Counted from the first letter of the stretch, positions 17,157-26,271 are shown. The stretch: DNA of 53,039 nucleotides from an uncultured Clostridium sp. (GCA_946540005.1 CAMNHY010000008.1:1-53039), one strand, 5' to 3'. Numbers and translations: made by a program. The notes: generated from the letters alone by a model not told the origin.

Positions 17157-19223
17157 TTATAATGGTAAATCTTTTTTCTTAAATTTAATTGAACCAATAA
17201 TATATCCAACTAAACCAACTAATATTAAAATTATAAACTTATAGATATATGCATTTTCACCATTTAGTATTGATACTACATCAAATAATGTAATTAATGA
17301 TACATAATTGAAGTTGTTTAATGCACTTATTCTTACAACAGAAGGAATAACAGGAGAACCAAATAATCCTAGCATTGTAGCAACTAAGAAGAACATTGAA
17401 ATTCCACCGCCTAGAGCCATAGCTTTCTTTGATCTATCGAAGAAGCAAGAAGTTAAGAAATTAATTCCTGAGATAGCAAATAATGTAATAAATGCACCTA
17501 AATTGATTAATACAAGTTTACCATATGTTAAATCAGTTGTTACATTTGCAATCTTGAAGCAAATACATGATGTAATTGTTGTACATACAAACATTAAGAA
17601 TAAAGAACCTATTAAGTATAAGGCTTGAGTAAATGTAACTTCTTCTCTACGAGTTGAAGTTGATAATACATAAGCCATAGAACCTGTATCAACTTGTGAA
17701 GCGATTAAGTTATTACTTGTCATAATTACATAGATTATAGGTAAAAGAAGACCTGCCATCTTGAAGAAGATAGAACCAACAATTAGACCATATAAATCCA
17801 TTGTACCTAATTCTTCAATACCATCACTTACATTTTTAGGTAGTTTATCTAATAATGATCCAGCAACAGCTAAATATTGTGCTTCACTTATCTTTTTTGT
17901 TTCTTCATGTAATTTATCTTGATCATTTTTGATTGAATCATCTAATCTATTAATTTCATAATTAATCTTTTCTTGGAATTCTAACATTGATTCATAAGAA
18001 ATAGTCTTAGTATTTGAATAGTTAAATCCCATATTGTCATATTTTTCTTCAGATACATTATATTCACTAAGCTTATCTAGAATAGTTTTCTTATATTCTT
18101 TATCTGTCATACGATTAGCTATTAACATAGATAATGAATTATATTCTCTTTCATATTCATAATCTTTTCTTTCATCACTTATAACATATTCATTTAAATA
18201 AGTAGAAGGAGTATTTGATTCTTCATATGAATAAACATCAATTTGCATGTAATCTAAATATCTTTCAATGAATTCATCAGGAATTGCTTCATTACATTCA
18301 ACATATTTATTATCTAATAAATTATTAGGGTTAATTGTAACCATAATTGCACCGTAATTTATATTAGACTCGTTATTATTATATTTATTTTTAATAGCGT
18401 TTATTGCAGCGTTATATGAAGGAATTACATATAACTCTTTAAATTTTTCTTTTGTATTGTTAGTAGCTGTTAAACTAATATTAGCTAGTTCACTACTTAA
18501 TTCATCTTGAGCTCTTTGTGTATATGAAGCTAGATTTTGATTTAATAATTGAGTTGATACTTCAGATTGATGAAGAGGAGTATTTATTTGTTGTTCTGCT
18601 AAAACTTTATATTTATTTGTTACATTGACTGTTTCAATCTCTTTATAATAATTAATTGTTTCGTTTATAGCTTCAGTTTGGCTCATTCCTTTATTCATGT
18701 ATTCAACCACTTTAGCTTGACCTTCAGTACTATTTAAATCCTCTTCAACTTTTGTACTTACTTCTTGTTCGATATCAGCTTTGTGTGAGTAAACATTAGT
18801 AGCTATTTCATTTGTAATGTATTCTGTTACATCTTGGGTTACATAAGAAGTAATTTTATTTTTTACTAAAGTTTCTCCCTCAGTTTGTGCACCAAGCTTT
18901 ATTTTGTTTAATTCATCATAGTTTTCTTTTGTGTTAAGTGCATTAAATGTTGATACAAATGTTGTATCAAATAAATACATATCATCATTTGATGTTTGAT
19001 ACATCTTTAAAGAACTCTTTTTAATTTCAGATTTAATTAATTCTTCAATAATTGTATCTTGTACACCATCTTTAACAGAAGAAATGTTAGATGTACCAGA
19101 TATCAACATTACGCATGATAACATAAAACATACAGCGCATGTGATAATTAACCACATAATACCATTGGCTTTTATACTTTGTTTAAATAATGCTTTTGAA
19201 AATAATTTATGATTCTTTTTCAT
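17157..19223 (-). CDS. ABC-2 type permease with large external domain
   Basis: A 688-residue membrane protein. One N-terminal helix (near residues 20-45) is followed by ~440 residues of soluble, largely helical sequence, and then about six helices in the last 220 residues (starting near SIFFKMAGLLLPIIYVIMTS). That arrangement matches large ABC-2 export permeases. ATG at 19223 is chosen because TAAGGAGAG precedes it; a start 27 nt upstream would overlap the ATPase. It is third in an operon behind two ATPases. The substrate is unknown; the TetR neighbour suggests a drug or peptide. Confidence 0.8.
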   Translation of the reverse strand: MKKNHKLFSKALFKQSIKANGIMWLIITCAVCFMLSCVMLISGTSNISSVKDGVQDTIIEELIKSEIKKSSLKMYQTSNDDMYLFDTTFVSTFNALNTKENYDELNKIKLGAQTEGETLVKNKITSYVTQDVTEYITNEIATNVYSHKADIEQEVSTKVEEDLNSTEGQAKVVEYMNKGMSQTEAINETINYYKEIETVNVTNKYKVLAEQQINTPLHQSEVSTQLLNQNLASYTQRAQDELSSELANISLTATNNTKEKFKELYVIPSYNAAINAIKNKYNNNESNINYGAIMVTINPNNLLDNKYVECNEAIPDEFIERYLDYMQIDVYSYEESNTPSTYLNEYVISDERKDYEYEREYNSLSMLIANRMTDKEYKKTILDKLSEYNVSEEKYDNMGFNYSNTKTISYESMLEFQEKINYEINRLDDSIKNDQDKLHEETKKISEAQYLAVAGSLLDKLPKNVSDGIEELGTMDLYGLIVGSIFFKMAGLLLPIIYVIMTSNNLIASQVDTGSMAYVLSTSTRREEVTFTQALYLIGSLFLMFVCTTITSCICFKIANVTTDLTYGKLVLINLGAFITLFAISGINFLTSCFFDRSKKAMALGGGISMFFLVATMLGLFGSPVIPSVVRISALNNFNYVSLITLFDVVSILNGENAYIYKFIILILVGLVGYIIGSIKFKKKDLPL

Positions 19224-19224
19224 A

Positions 19225-20133
19225 TTACTTACTCTCCTTAATAACTTCATTAAAATGCTTTTCTAGTGTATATTTAACTTCTGAAATAAATTTAACATTT
19301 AAACCTTTTAAAGATTTAAATAAATTATTTATTTCACTCTTTTTTATATTAATTGTATATTGCATATATTTTTCTTGAACACGTGTGATATTAAAATTGA
19401 AATCTTTGAATTTATCAAATGATTCTTTATCCACAAATTCAATTTTAAAGTCCTCACTATCTCTATTTCTAATCTTATTCATATCACAAATATCAATTAT
19501 CTTACCATCAGATATTAATGCTACTCTATCACATGTTTCTTCCATTTCATTAAACATGTGGCTAGACATGAATATTGTCTTTCCTTTTTCATGTTCTCTT
19601 TTAATAATTGATAAGAATGCATCTCTCATTAGTGGGTCAAGACCTGTTGTTGGTTCATCTAAGATAATGATAGGTGCGTCAGCCATTAGTGCTGCGACTA
19701 AGGCTGTTTTTTGTTTCATACCCTTACTCATTCTTTTTAAGTTAGCTTTAGGATCTAATTGTAATTCTTGAATAAGTTTATCTGCATATTCTAGATTTGA
19801 TATATTTTTATATTCAGCTTGGCTTTTAATAAAATTAACACCAGTTTTTAAATCAGGGAATGCTATTTCACCAGGTACATAACCTACTAGTTTTGCAATT
19901 TCACTTTGATTTGACCATGATTCAAGTCCATTCACATAACAACATCCTTTTGTAGGTTTTATAAATCCTAAAATTGATCTGATAGTAGTGGTTTTTCCAC
20001 TACCATTCGTACCTACAAAACCTACCATTTCACCTTTATTAATTGAAAGATTAATATCAAATAGACCTCTGTTATTAGAATAGTCTTTTGTTAGGTGTTT
20101 AATTTCTATTAAACCTTCATTTTTTAATTCCAT
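19225..20133 (-). CDS. ABC-2 transporter ATPase (second of pair)
   Basis: 302 residues with Walker A GTNGSGKTTT, signature MSKGMKQK and Walker B IILDEPTTGLDP, and a ~90-residue C-terminal extension. It is related to the ATPase encoded just upstream and probably pairs with it to drive the large permease. Its ATG overlaps the preceding stop (TAATG), with GGAGGTG in front, indicating tight coupling. Confidence 0.88.
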   Translation of the reverse strand: MELKNEGLIEIKHLTKDYSNNRGLFDINLSINKGEMVGFVGTNGSGKTTTIRSILGFIKPTKGCCYVNGLESWSNQSEIAKLVGYVPGEIAFPDLKTGVNFIKSQAEYKNISNLEYADKLIQELQLDPKANLKRMSKGMKQKTALVAALMADAPIIILDEPTTGLDPLMRDAFLSIIKREHEKGKTIFMSSHMFNEMEETCDRVALISDGKIIDICDMNKIRNRDSEDFKIEFVDKESFDKFKDFNFNITRVQEKYMQYTINIKKSEINNLFKSLKGLNVKFISEVKYTLEKHFNEVIKESK

Positions 20134-21065
20134 TATAATGCACCTCCAAATTCTTTATCTTCTTTATAGAATTTCATAAAGTAATCTTCTAAGGTTTCTT
20201 TTATATGGTTAAATTCTTTAAGTGAATAATTAGATAAAAAGTTTATAACTTCATTAATATCTTTATCTTGGCATGTAATAAAGATTTTATTTTTTTCATC
20301 TTTTTCTTTTACTATAGTAATAATTTTTTTATCATATTCATTCTTAAATCTTTGATAATCTTCCTTTGTATCAAATACTAAACGATATTGCTTCAAAGTG
20401 GCATGCTTCAAATCATTTGCGATAAATTCTGATACAATCTTTCCATCTTTTATAATTGCGATTCTATCACAAGTTGAATCAACTTCAGAGAAGATGTGGC
20501 TTGATAGAAGAATTGTTTTGCCTCTTTTCTTTTCTTCAATTATAAATTCAATAAATTTTTGTTGCATTACAGGATCTAGTCCTGATGTTGGTTCATCTAA
20601 AACTAACACTTCAGGATCTGACATAAATGCGCATACAATAGCTAGTTTTCTTTTAACACCAAGAGACATATGCTTTGTATCACCTTTTAAGACATTATCT
20701 TTTAATTCAAATAAGTCTAACATTTTAGTTAGCATATCATAATTATGAATATGATACATATCTTGCATCATCTTAATGAATTCATATCCTGTTAATCCAC
20801 TAGGCAAAGCTATTTCACCAGGAATATATCCTACTTTGTTTAATACTTTTGAATATTCTTTAAATGAATCCATATCAAGTATTTTAGTTTCTCCACTATC
20901 AGGATGAGAGAATCCCATAAGATGACGAATTGTTGTTGATTTTCCTGCTCCATTAGGGCCTAAAAATCCAAATACTTCACCTTTATTTATTTTAAAAGAA
21001 ACGTCAAACACACCTCTACCTGAACCATAATCTTTAGTTAGATGATTTACTTCAACAACACTCAT
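20133..21065 (-). CDS. ABC-2 transporter ATPase (first of pair)
   Basis: 310 residues with Walker A GPNGAGKSTT, signature MSLGVKRK (a variant of LSGGQ), Walker B VLVLDEPTSGLDP and H-loop LLSSHIFSEV. It heads a three-gene export operon transcribed away from a TetR gene. AAGGAGGT precedes the ATG at 21065. Confidence 0.88.
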   Translation of the reverse strand: MSVVEVNHLTKDYGSGRGVFDVSFKINKGEVFGFLGPNGAGKSTTIRHLMGFSHPDSGETKILDMDSFKEYSKVLNKVGYIPGEIALPSGLTGYEFIKMMQDMYHIHNYDMLTKMLDLFELKDNVLKGDTKHMSLGVKRKLAIVCAFMSDPEVLVLDEPTSGLDPVMQQKFIEFIIEEKKRGKTILLSSHIFSEVDSTCDRIAIIKDGKIVSEFIANDLKHATLKQYRLVFDTKEDYQRFKNEYDKKIITIVKEKDEKNKIFITCQDKDINEVINFLSNYSLKEFNHIKETLEDYFMKFYKEDKEFGGAL

Positions 21066-21088
21066 ATAAATACCTCCTTGGTTCTAAA

Positions 21089-21214
21089 ATTATACTCGAA
21101 ATCAATTTCATACTCGAGTTTGATTTTTAGACACAAACATAGTATACTTATTATTGAAGAATAAACAACAGACAGTTTTCATTCTCTAGTATGATTTCGG
21201 ACTAAAGTATGAAA
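21089..21214. promoter_or_regulatory. Divergent TetR/ABC control region with repeated half-sites
   Basis: ATACTCGA occurs at 21092-21099 and 21110-21117 (18-nt pitch). AGTATGA occurs at 21188-21194 and 21206-21212 (also 18-nt pitch); it is the reverse complement of the TCATACT at 21108-21114. A forward promoter TTGATT-17-TATACT (21120-21148) serves tetR, and a reverse -10 (ATTATA 21089-21094) overlaps the first repeat. The layout fits TetR operators controlling both directions. Confidence 0.6.
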
Positions 21215-21239
21215 ATTGACTGGTTTTCGAGGTGATAAA

Positions 21240-21833
21240 ATGACTTTATATCGTAATTCAAGAAGAAGTAAAAGACTAATTAGAGAAGCATTTGCTGAAT
21301 TAGTTGATGAAAAAGGTGATATTAATAAAATTACAGTAAAAGAAATAATTGATAAGGCTGATATTTCAAAATCAACATTTTATGCTCATTATGTTGATAT
21401 CTATGCGGTAATTGAAGAATTTGAAAACGAAATAATTTCAACTATTAATAATTCAATTGATGATTTTTTGAAAGATAAAAATAATCAAGAATTTATGCCA
21501 TATATTAATAGATTGCTTGAACTATTTACTGAAAACGAAGAATTGTATAAAAAATTATTTAAGGTTGAAAATGAAGTTAATTTTGTGGATAAAATAAAAA
21601 CTATTATTTTAAAGAAATTAGAAAATAGTTTGAAAGTAGAATTAAGACTTTTCCCTAAAGAACAATTTAAATTCTATTTAGATTTTATTACTAATGGTAT
21701 TACATATTTAGTTGTTGATTATTTCAAATCTACAGTAGATTTATCTCTTAATTTTATCGCAGATGAAATGAATAATATGTTAAAGATGTTAGTTTCTTTT
21801 TTAAAAGCGGAAGAAGCTAAATTAAATAATTAA
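21240..21833 (+). CDS. TetR-family transcriptional regulator
   Basis: A 197-residue repressor with an N-terminal TetR helix-turn-helix (ITVKEIIDKADISKSTFYAHY, residues ~30-50) and a helical C-terminal ligand domain. Start ATG 21240 has GAGGTGA at ideal distance. It is divergent from the ABC-2 operon, which it probably represses along with itself; the ligand is unknown. Confidence 0.9.
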   Translation: MTLYRNSRRSKRLIREAFAELVDEKGDINKITVKEIIDKADISKSTFYAHYVDIYAVIEEFENEIISTINNSIDDFLKDKNNQEFMPYINRLLELFTENEELYKKLFKVENEVNFVDKIKTIILKKLENSLKVELRLFPKEQFKFYLDFITNGITYLVVDYFKSTVDLSLNFIADEMNNMLKMLVSFLKAEEAKLNN

Positions 21834-21876
21834 AAAAAAGAACTTCTCTTTGTTGACTCACCAACAGAAAGAAGTC
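21834..21876. terminator. Terminator between tetR and the TrmH-family gene
   Basis: ACTTCTCTTTGTTG (21842-21855) pairs with CAACAGAAAGAAGT (21862-21875). The A-run at 21832-21839 gives a T-run on the minus strand for the TrmH gene; the plus-strand T tract is poorer. Confidence 0.75.
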
Positions 21877-22661
21877 TATTTATTATATTTCTTCATTGAA
21901 GCTTCATATATAAGTATTGAACAAGCTACACTTACATTTAAAGAATTATTAGATCCATACATTGGAATAAACACTTTTTCATGCTTGTGATTATACCAAT
22001 CAGGATTTATTCCAAATCTTTCATTACCTACTACAATGGCAATTTTGCCGTTATAATCATATTTTTGGTAATCTTTACCTAAATTTGGTTCTCCAAGGAA
22101 AATTGTATAACCATTTTCTTGTAAGAACTTTTGGCATTCTTCATAACTTACAGAAGATGTTGGTATTAATAGATTACATCCTCTAGAACTAGATACTAGA
22201 TTTGGATTATATGGTTTAGTTCTTGTGTCTACAAGAATTAATCCACCAACTTTTGCGCTATCACATGTTCTATAAATAGTTCCTATGTTTCCTGGTATTT
22301 CTAATTGATCACATACTACAAGATAATCTAAATTCTTCATTTCATCTAATGAACGTAGTTTTAAATCAATTATTCCAAATATTCCAGCAGAATTATCTTT
22401 TCTTTTTAAAGTTTCTACATTTTTCTTAGATATTACATATATATTTTCAGATTTTTCTTTTAATTTTAAAATATCATCCATTGTATCTTTATGATATTCT
22501 ATTTCATTAGAATAAAATAAACTAATTATTCTAATATCATATCTTAAAGCTAATCTAAGTACAGATAAATCATCTGTCGCAACAAGGCCTTCTTTACCAT
22601 CTTTTAATAAAGTTTTTAATTCTTGAAATTCTAAACTTGATTTTGAAATTAATTTTTCCAT
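21876..22661 (-). CDS. SpoU/TrmH-family RNA 2'-O-methyltransferase
   Basis: 261 residues. The SPOUT domain carries the three family motifs: LEIPGNIGTIYRTCDS, VVGNERFGI and LNVSVACSILIYEA. The N-terminal ~110 residues look like the substrate-binding domain of TsnR/RlmB-like enzymes. It methylates ribose 2'-OH in rRNA or tRNA using SAM; the target nucleotide cannot be told. It begins 7 nt after the DtxR-type gene and is probably cotranscribed. A second family member is at 31204. Confidence 0.85.
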   Translation of the reverse strand: MEKLISKSSLEFQELKTLLKDGKEGLVATDDLSVLRLALRYDIRIISLFYSNEIEYHKDTMDDILKLKEKSENIYVISKKNVETLKRKDNSAGIFGIIDLKLRSLDEMKNLDYLVVCDQLEIPGNIGTIYRTCDSAKVGGLILVDTRTKPYNPNLVSSSRGCNLLIPTSSVSYEECQKFLQENGYTIFLGEPNLGKDYQKYDYNGKIAIVVGNERFGINPDWYNHKHEKVFIPMYGSNNSLNVSVACSILIYEASMKKYNK

Positions 22662-22668
22662 GTTTTAC

Positions 22669-23037
22669 CTATTTATTCTTAGCTAGATATTCTTTGATTT
22701 TTTCAAATGTTTCATCTGAAATAATATGTTCAATTTTGCATGCATCATCTTCAGCAGTCTTAGGATTAACACCAAAGCTTTCAAGTAAAGAAGTTAGGGC
22801 TTTGTGTTTTTCAAATACAGCATTAGCCGCATTTAATCCTAAACTTGTAAGTTTTATAGATTGATCACTTAATACTTCAATATAACCATTTTCTTTTAAT
22901 GATTTAAGTGCGATTGATACGCTTGGTCTTGAAAAACCTAATTCATTTGCTACATCAATAGCGTGTACTTCATCTTTTATTTCACTTAATCTTAAAATTG
23001 TTTCTAAATACATTTCTTGTGATTCATGTAATACCAT
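22669..23037 (-). CDS. DtxR-family iron-dependent regulator
   Basis: 122 residues: winged helix (ANELGFSRPSVSIALKSLKENG) and a short dimerisation/metal domain. Met9, Cys100, Glu103 and His104 (ACKIEH) correspond to Met10, Cys102, Glu105 and His106 of DtxR's metal site. Cys rather than Glu at the first of these suggests iron over manganese sensing. The C-terminal SH3-like domain is absent, as in MntR. AAAGGAGAT precedes the ATG. Confidence 0.88.
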   Translation of the reverse strand: MVLHESQEMYLETILRLSEIKDEVHAIDVANELGFSRPSVSIALKSLKENGYIEVLSDQSIKLTSLGLNAANAVFEKHKALTSLLESFGVNPKTAEDDACKIEHIISDETFEKIKEYLAKNK

Positions 23038-23070
23038 TTTTAGTTATCTCCTTTTAAAAAGATTATATTT

Positions 23071-23099
23071 ATTATAACATAAAATCTATTATTCGTTAA
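23071..23099 (-). promoter_or_regulatory. Promoter of the DtxR-type gene
   Basis: On the minus strand, TTAACG, a 17-nt spacer and TATAAT. Confidence 0.6.
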
Positions 23100-23206
23100 C
23101 ATTAGAAATTAGATTTAGCAAGATACACAAAAATATTGTAAGTTTGTAATATTTATTACATTTAAAATCAAATTTTTATTGTATAATAAATTGAGGGGAT
23201 TATTAT

Positions 23207-24151
23207 ATGAAAAAGAAGATTTATTATTTTACAACTTTATTTATTATTTTTATATTATTTTTATCATCATGTGGAAAAAATGATGATAAAACTTTAAAAA
23301 TAGCTACGCCTACAGGTGCTCCATCACTTGCACAGTTAGATATATCATATGATGTTTATAAAGAAAAAGAAAAAAGATTTGAAATATCCATTTTATCAGG
23401 ACCTGATGAAATAAAGGCCTCTTTTTTAGAAGGAAGATATGATTTAATTTATGCACCTATTAATATTGGTGCACAAATATATAACGCAAATAAAGAATAT
23501 AGATTAGTTTCAGGTATAACATTTGGTAATTTATATTTTGTATCAAAAGATAAAATTGAATCTATTAATGATTTAACTGATAAGGATATTATATTATTTG
23601 GTAAAAATACAATTAATGATTTAATTGCTTCATATATATTAACATATAATGAAATTAAGACTAAATCTATTAATTATGTTTCAGATGTACAAGCTAGTAA
23701 AGCTAGACTAATTGAATCTAATAATAATGAAGTATATTTAATTGCTGACCCAATTAAATCTGTAATAGAATCAACACTTGATGTATCTATATTATCTATT
23801 CAAGATTTATTTTATGATATAAAAAACATATCAGGCTTTGCCCAAGCAGGACTATTTGTTAAACATAGTTCATATGTTTCAAATACTAATTTAATAAATG
23901 AATATATTAAATTAGTAAAAGAATCAATTAATTCTTTAAATAATGAAGAAAATATAACTAAGACTAATAATATGATAAAAGAATTAAAATATTTTAATTA
24001 TTCAGATGAAATAATGATAGACGCAATCAAAGGAAGTAATATTAGATTTGTTGAGGGTTTAAATATGAAAAATATTGTGGAAAACACATATAATTTAAAC
24101 TTAAAATTATTAGGAGGTAAACTTCCTGATGAAGATTTCTACAAATTATAA
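23207..24151 (+). CDS. Solute-binding lipoprotein, NitT/TauT-like
   Basis: A 314-residue lipoprotein with a signal peptide ending in the lipobox LSSC (Cys22), hence tethered outside the membrane. The mature part has the periplasmic-binding-protein-2 pattern of the NitT/TauT/ThiY/SsuA group (IATPTGAPSLAQL, ASFLEGRYDLIYAPINIG). The ligand is not clear. The permease gene overlaps its 3' end, so the two form an importer, but no ATPase is adjacent. Confidence 0.78.
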   Translation: MKKKIYYFTTLFIIFILFLSSCGKNDDKTLKIATPTGAPSLAQLDISYDVYKEKEKRFEISILSGPDEIKASFLEGRYDLIYAPINIGAQIYNANKEYRLVSGITFGNLYFVSKDKIESINDLTDKDIILFGKNTINDLIASYILTYNEIKTKSINYVSDVQASKARLIESNNNEVYLIADPIKSVIESTLDVSILSIQDLFYDIKNISGFAQAGLFVKHSSYVSNTNLINEYIKLVKESINSLNNEENITKTNNMIKELKYFNYSDEIMIDAIKGSNIRFVEGLNMKNIVENTYNLNLKLLGGKLPDEDFYKL

Positions 24152-24875
24152 AAAAATAATTGGTATTATCATTTCTATATTATTAATATATTTATTATTT
24201 TTATTTCTTTATTTAACTAAAAATAATAGTTTAGCATTTCCTAATCCTAATAATATTATTAAAGAAGCGGGCTTATTATTAATAAAAAAAGAAACATATA
24301 TATCTATTTCTTTATCTATTTTAAGATTATTATTATGTTTATTAATATCATTTGTATTAGGATTAGTTTTAGCCTCATTAAGCTTTTTTAGTGAATTAAT
24401 AAAAAATATCATTAATCCTTATATTTTAATATTTAGATCAGTTCCTGTTGTAAGCTTAATTATATTATTTATTATATTATTTGGTAATAAAGAAGCGTGT
24501 CTCTTTATTACATGTTTAATGCTTGTGCCTATATTTTATGAAAATATATATCAAAGCTTTTTAAACATAGATCCTAATATTGTAAGAGCTTATAAGATTG
24601 ATTCTAATTTTAATTTAAAAATATTATTTAAAATATATATTCCTGAATCTATAAAAGATATAAAAACGTCTTTTATAGAATGTGTAGGACTAGGGTTTAA
24701 GGTATTAGTAATGAGTGAATATTTATCTGGCAAAACTAATTCGCTTGGTTATTCAATACTTGAAGCTTATCAAAATAATATTGATATGGTATATATTTAT
24801 TCATGGACTTTAATCTTAGTAATATTATCCGTTAGTATTACTAAATTATGTAATTTAATTAAGAACAAATCTTAA
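24129..24875 (+). CDS. ABC importer permease, NitT/TauT type
   Basis: A 248-residue permease with about six helices. The cytoplasmic EAA-type loop appears as ECVGLGFKVLVMSEYLSG near residue 180. It overlaps the lipoprotein gene by 23 nt, with AGGAGGT at 24113-24119 as its ribosome site. Partner ATPase is missing from the cluster and must be encoded elsewhere. A terminator follows. Confidence 0.82.
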   Translation: MKISTNYKKIIGIIISILLIYLLFLFLYLTKNNSLAFPNPNNIIKEAGLLLIKKETYISISLSILRLLLCLLISFVLGLVLASLSFFSELIKNIINPYILIFRSVPVVSLIILFIILFGNKEACLFITCLMLVPIFYENIYQSFLNIDPNIVRAYKIDSNFNLKILFKIYIPESIKDIKTSFIECVGLGFKVLVMSEYLSGKTNSLGYSILEAYQNNIDMVYIYSWTLILVILSVSITKLCNLIKNKS

Positions 24876-24899
24876 ATATATTTAATTGTTATAAAAAGG

Positions 24900-24943
24900 A
24901 ACTTATAAAGTTTATTTTGTATTTTAACTTTATAAGTTTTTTA
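24900..24943 (+). terminator. Terminator after the importer genes
   Basis: AACTTATAAAGTT (24900-24912) pairs with AACTTTATAAGTT (24926-24938), then T-rich. Confidence 0.8.
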
Positions 24944-24951
24944 TTTTGCAT

Positions 24952-24982
24952 AAAAAAAGATTCCACAAAAAGTGGAATCTTC
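24952..24982 (-). terminator. Terminator of rpsD
   Basis: On the minus strand AGATTCCAC pairs with GTGGAATCT around TTTTT, followed by T7. Confidence 0.85.
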
Positions 24983-24989
24983 ATTTAAA

Positions 24990-25589
24990 CTATCTGTTGT
25001 AGAATTCAACGATTAATTGATCATTGATGTCTGTTAAGAACTCGTTACGTTCTGGGTTTCTAACTAATGTACCAACTAAAGTGTCAGCATTGAAAGAAAC
25101 ATATTCAGGTCTAGCAACAACAGCTTCTAGAGAAGCCTTAACGATTGCGAAATCCTTAGCCTTAGCTGAAACAGTAACTGTTTGACCAGCTTTTAATCTG
25201 TATGAAGGAATGTCTACCTTCTTACCATCAACTAGGATGTGACCATGGTTAACTAATTGTCTAGCTTGAGCTCTTGTTGAAGCGAATCCTAAACGATAAA
25301 CGATGTTATCTAGTCTTCTTTCAAGAAGAATCATGAAGTTATGACCAGTTTGTCCAGCCATACGAGAAGCTTCATCGAATACTTTACGGAATGGCTTTTC
25401 GCTCATACCGTAAGTGAATCTTACTCTTTGCTTTTCTTGTTGTTGGATACCATATTCCTTTAACTTACCTTGAGATTGTCCATGTTGTCCTGGTGCATAT
25501 GGTCTTCTTGCGATTTCCTTACCAGTACCTGAAATTGAATAATTTAGACGTCTAGAAACTTTCCAGCTTGGTCCAGTATATCTTGACAT
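24990..25589 (-). CDS. rpsD: Ribosomal protein S4
   Basis: 199 residues of the small-subunit assembly protein S4. The N-terminus [18 protein letters not shown] lacks the CxxC zinc pairs found in zinc-binding S4, so it is the C-minus form. The S4 RNA-binding domain is visible at [20 protein letters not shown] and [18 protein letters not shown]. It is a single-gene unit, as in Bacillus, with its own strong promoter and structured leader. AGGAGG precedes the ATG. Confidence 0.97.
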   Translation of the reverse strand: MSRYTGPSWKVSRRLNYSISGTGKEIARRPYAPGQHGQSQGKLKEYGIQQQEKQRVRFTYGMSEKPFRKVFDEASRMAGQTGHNFMILLERRLDNIVYRLGFASTRAQARQLVNHGHILVDGKKVDIPSYRLKAGQTVTVSAKAKDFAIVKASLEAVVARPEYVSFNADTLVGTLVRNPERNEFLTDINDQLIVEFYNR

Positions 25590-25770
25590 AATTAAATCCT
25601 CCTATATGTAGATATATTCGGAATAAAAAACGAATTAATGTCTATATTTTATTATACTTATCGTTGACTCATCATTTCACCATCAGCAGCGAAGGTTACT
25701 TTGTGCCTTTAAAGGATCGATATTATATATAATATAATAATATAAACGCTGCTTTTTACTCACGCCTTAT
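25590..25770 (-). promoter_or_regulatory. Structured rpsD leader, probable S4 autoregulatory element
   Basis: The ~175-nt leader can form a long-range stem between AGCAGCG and CGCTGCT (plus-strand arms 25685-25691 and 25747-25753). A further helix near the start codon involves ATTCG/CGAAT just before the AGGAGG. S4 is known to repress its own mRNA in Bacillus through a leader structure. That this leader does so is inference. Confidence 0.6.
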
Positions 25771-25771
25771 T

Positions 25772-25800
25772 ATTATAGTGTTTTTCTTATATAAAGTCAA
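25772..25800 (-). promoter_or_regulatory. rpsD promoter
   Basis: On the minus strand TTGACT, a 17-nt spacer and TATAAT: a near-consensus promoter. Confidence 0.8.
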
Positions 25801-25834
25801 CACTTATTTATTATGTTTTTGTAAAAAGATTTTT

Positions 25835-25920
25835 ATAAAAATGTTTGGAATTAATTATTAAACTCTTAAGAAAAAGATATTAATCATGACTAAAGTGAAC
25901 CCTGCTTTTTATTTTGAATA
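25835..25920. repeat. Dispersed repeat, copy A
   Basis: It contains AGATTTTTATAAAAATGTTTG (also near 28675), then CTTAAGAAAAAGATATTA and CCCTGCTTTTTATTTTG, which recur at about 26144-26216 (copy B) and 28558-28617 (copy C). It lies in gene-free sequence. Confidence 0.5.
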
Positions 25921-26015
25921 ATTCCATATTATAAATTATTGCCATTTTTTTATCACTCACTACATAATTAACTCGTAAGTTAATAACTATCGAGTTAATA
26001 AAAAGTGAGTGATTG

Positions 26016-26142
26016 ATTCATGCGGTATGTGGTATGATATTGATGTTAAATTTTTTAAAAAGAGAAATATGGATATACCAGATGATTTTAATAAAAAAAT
26101 AGCTCCTCTTGGTTTAAATAAAGCCGCTGAATTTACTAATCT
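26016..26142 (+). pseudogene. Partial duplicate of the HAD hydrolase gene
   Basis: About 127 nt match the HAD gene at 28798-28924 with only a handful of mismatches. The match begins at GATTC-TGCGGTATGTGG and ends near CTGAATTT-CTAA. It covers only the codons after the catalytic DLDGT motif, has no start, and runs into a stop (TAA at 26145). It is a non-functional fragment left by duplication or recombination. Confidence 0.85.
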
Positions 26143-26143
26143 T

Positions 26144-26216
26144 TAATTGTTTGATTATTATAATTGCAAAGAAAAAGATATTAAGCAGGACTTCTCACCC
26201 TGCTTTTTATTTTGCA
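26144..26216. repeat. Dispersed repeat, copy B, with terminator-like hairpin
   Basis: It shares TTAATTGTTTGATTATTA and AAGAAAA-GATATTA with copy C and CCCTGCTTTTTATTTTG with copy A. AGCAGG and CCTGCT form a hairpin with a T-rich tail, so the repeat may derive from a transcription terminator. Confidence 0.5.
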
Positions 26217-26225
26217 TAAATGCAT

Positions 26226-26271
26226 TTAATGTTACCGTTTTTCGTTTTTTTGTAAAAAGTGGTAACGTTAA
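26226..26271. repeat. Inverted repeat TTAATGTTACC / GGTAACGTTAA
   Basis: 11-nt arms with one mismatch and 24 nt between them. It sits in gene-free sequence about 230 nt before the AAA ATPase gene; operator, terminator remnant or element end are all possible. The following stretch to 26429 holds only a 38-codon open frame (26308-26424) without a ribosome site. Confidence 0.5.

Noticed and set aside
19385-19771. Plus-strand open frames opposite the ABC ATPase genes (also near 20398-20742).
   Set aside because: They mirror strongly conserved ATPase codons on the minus strand and lack ribosome sites.
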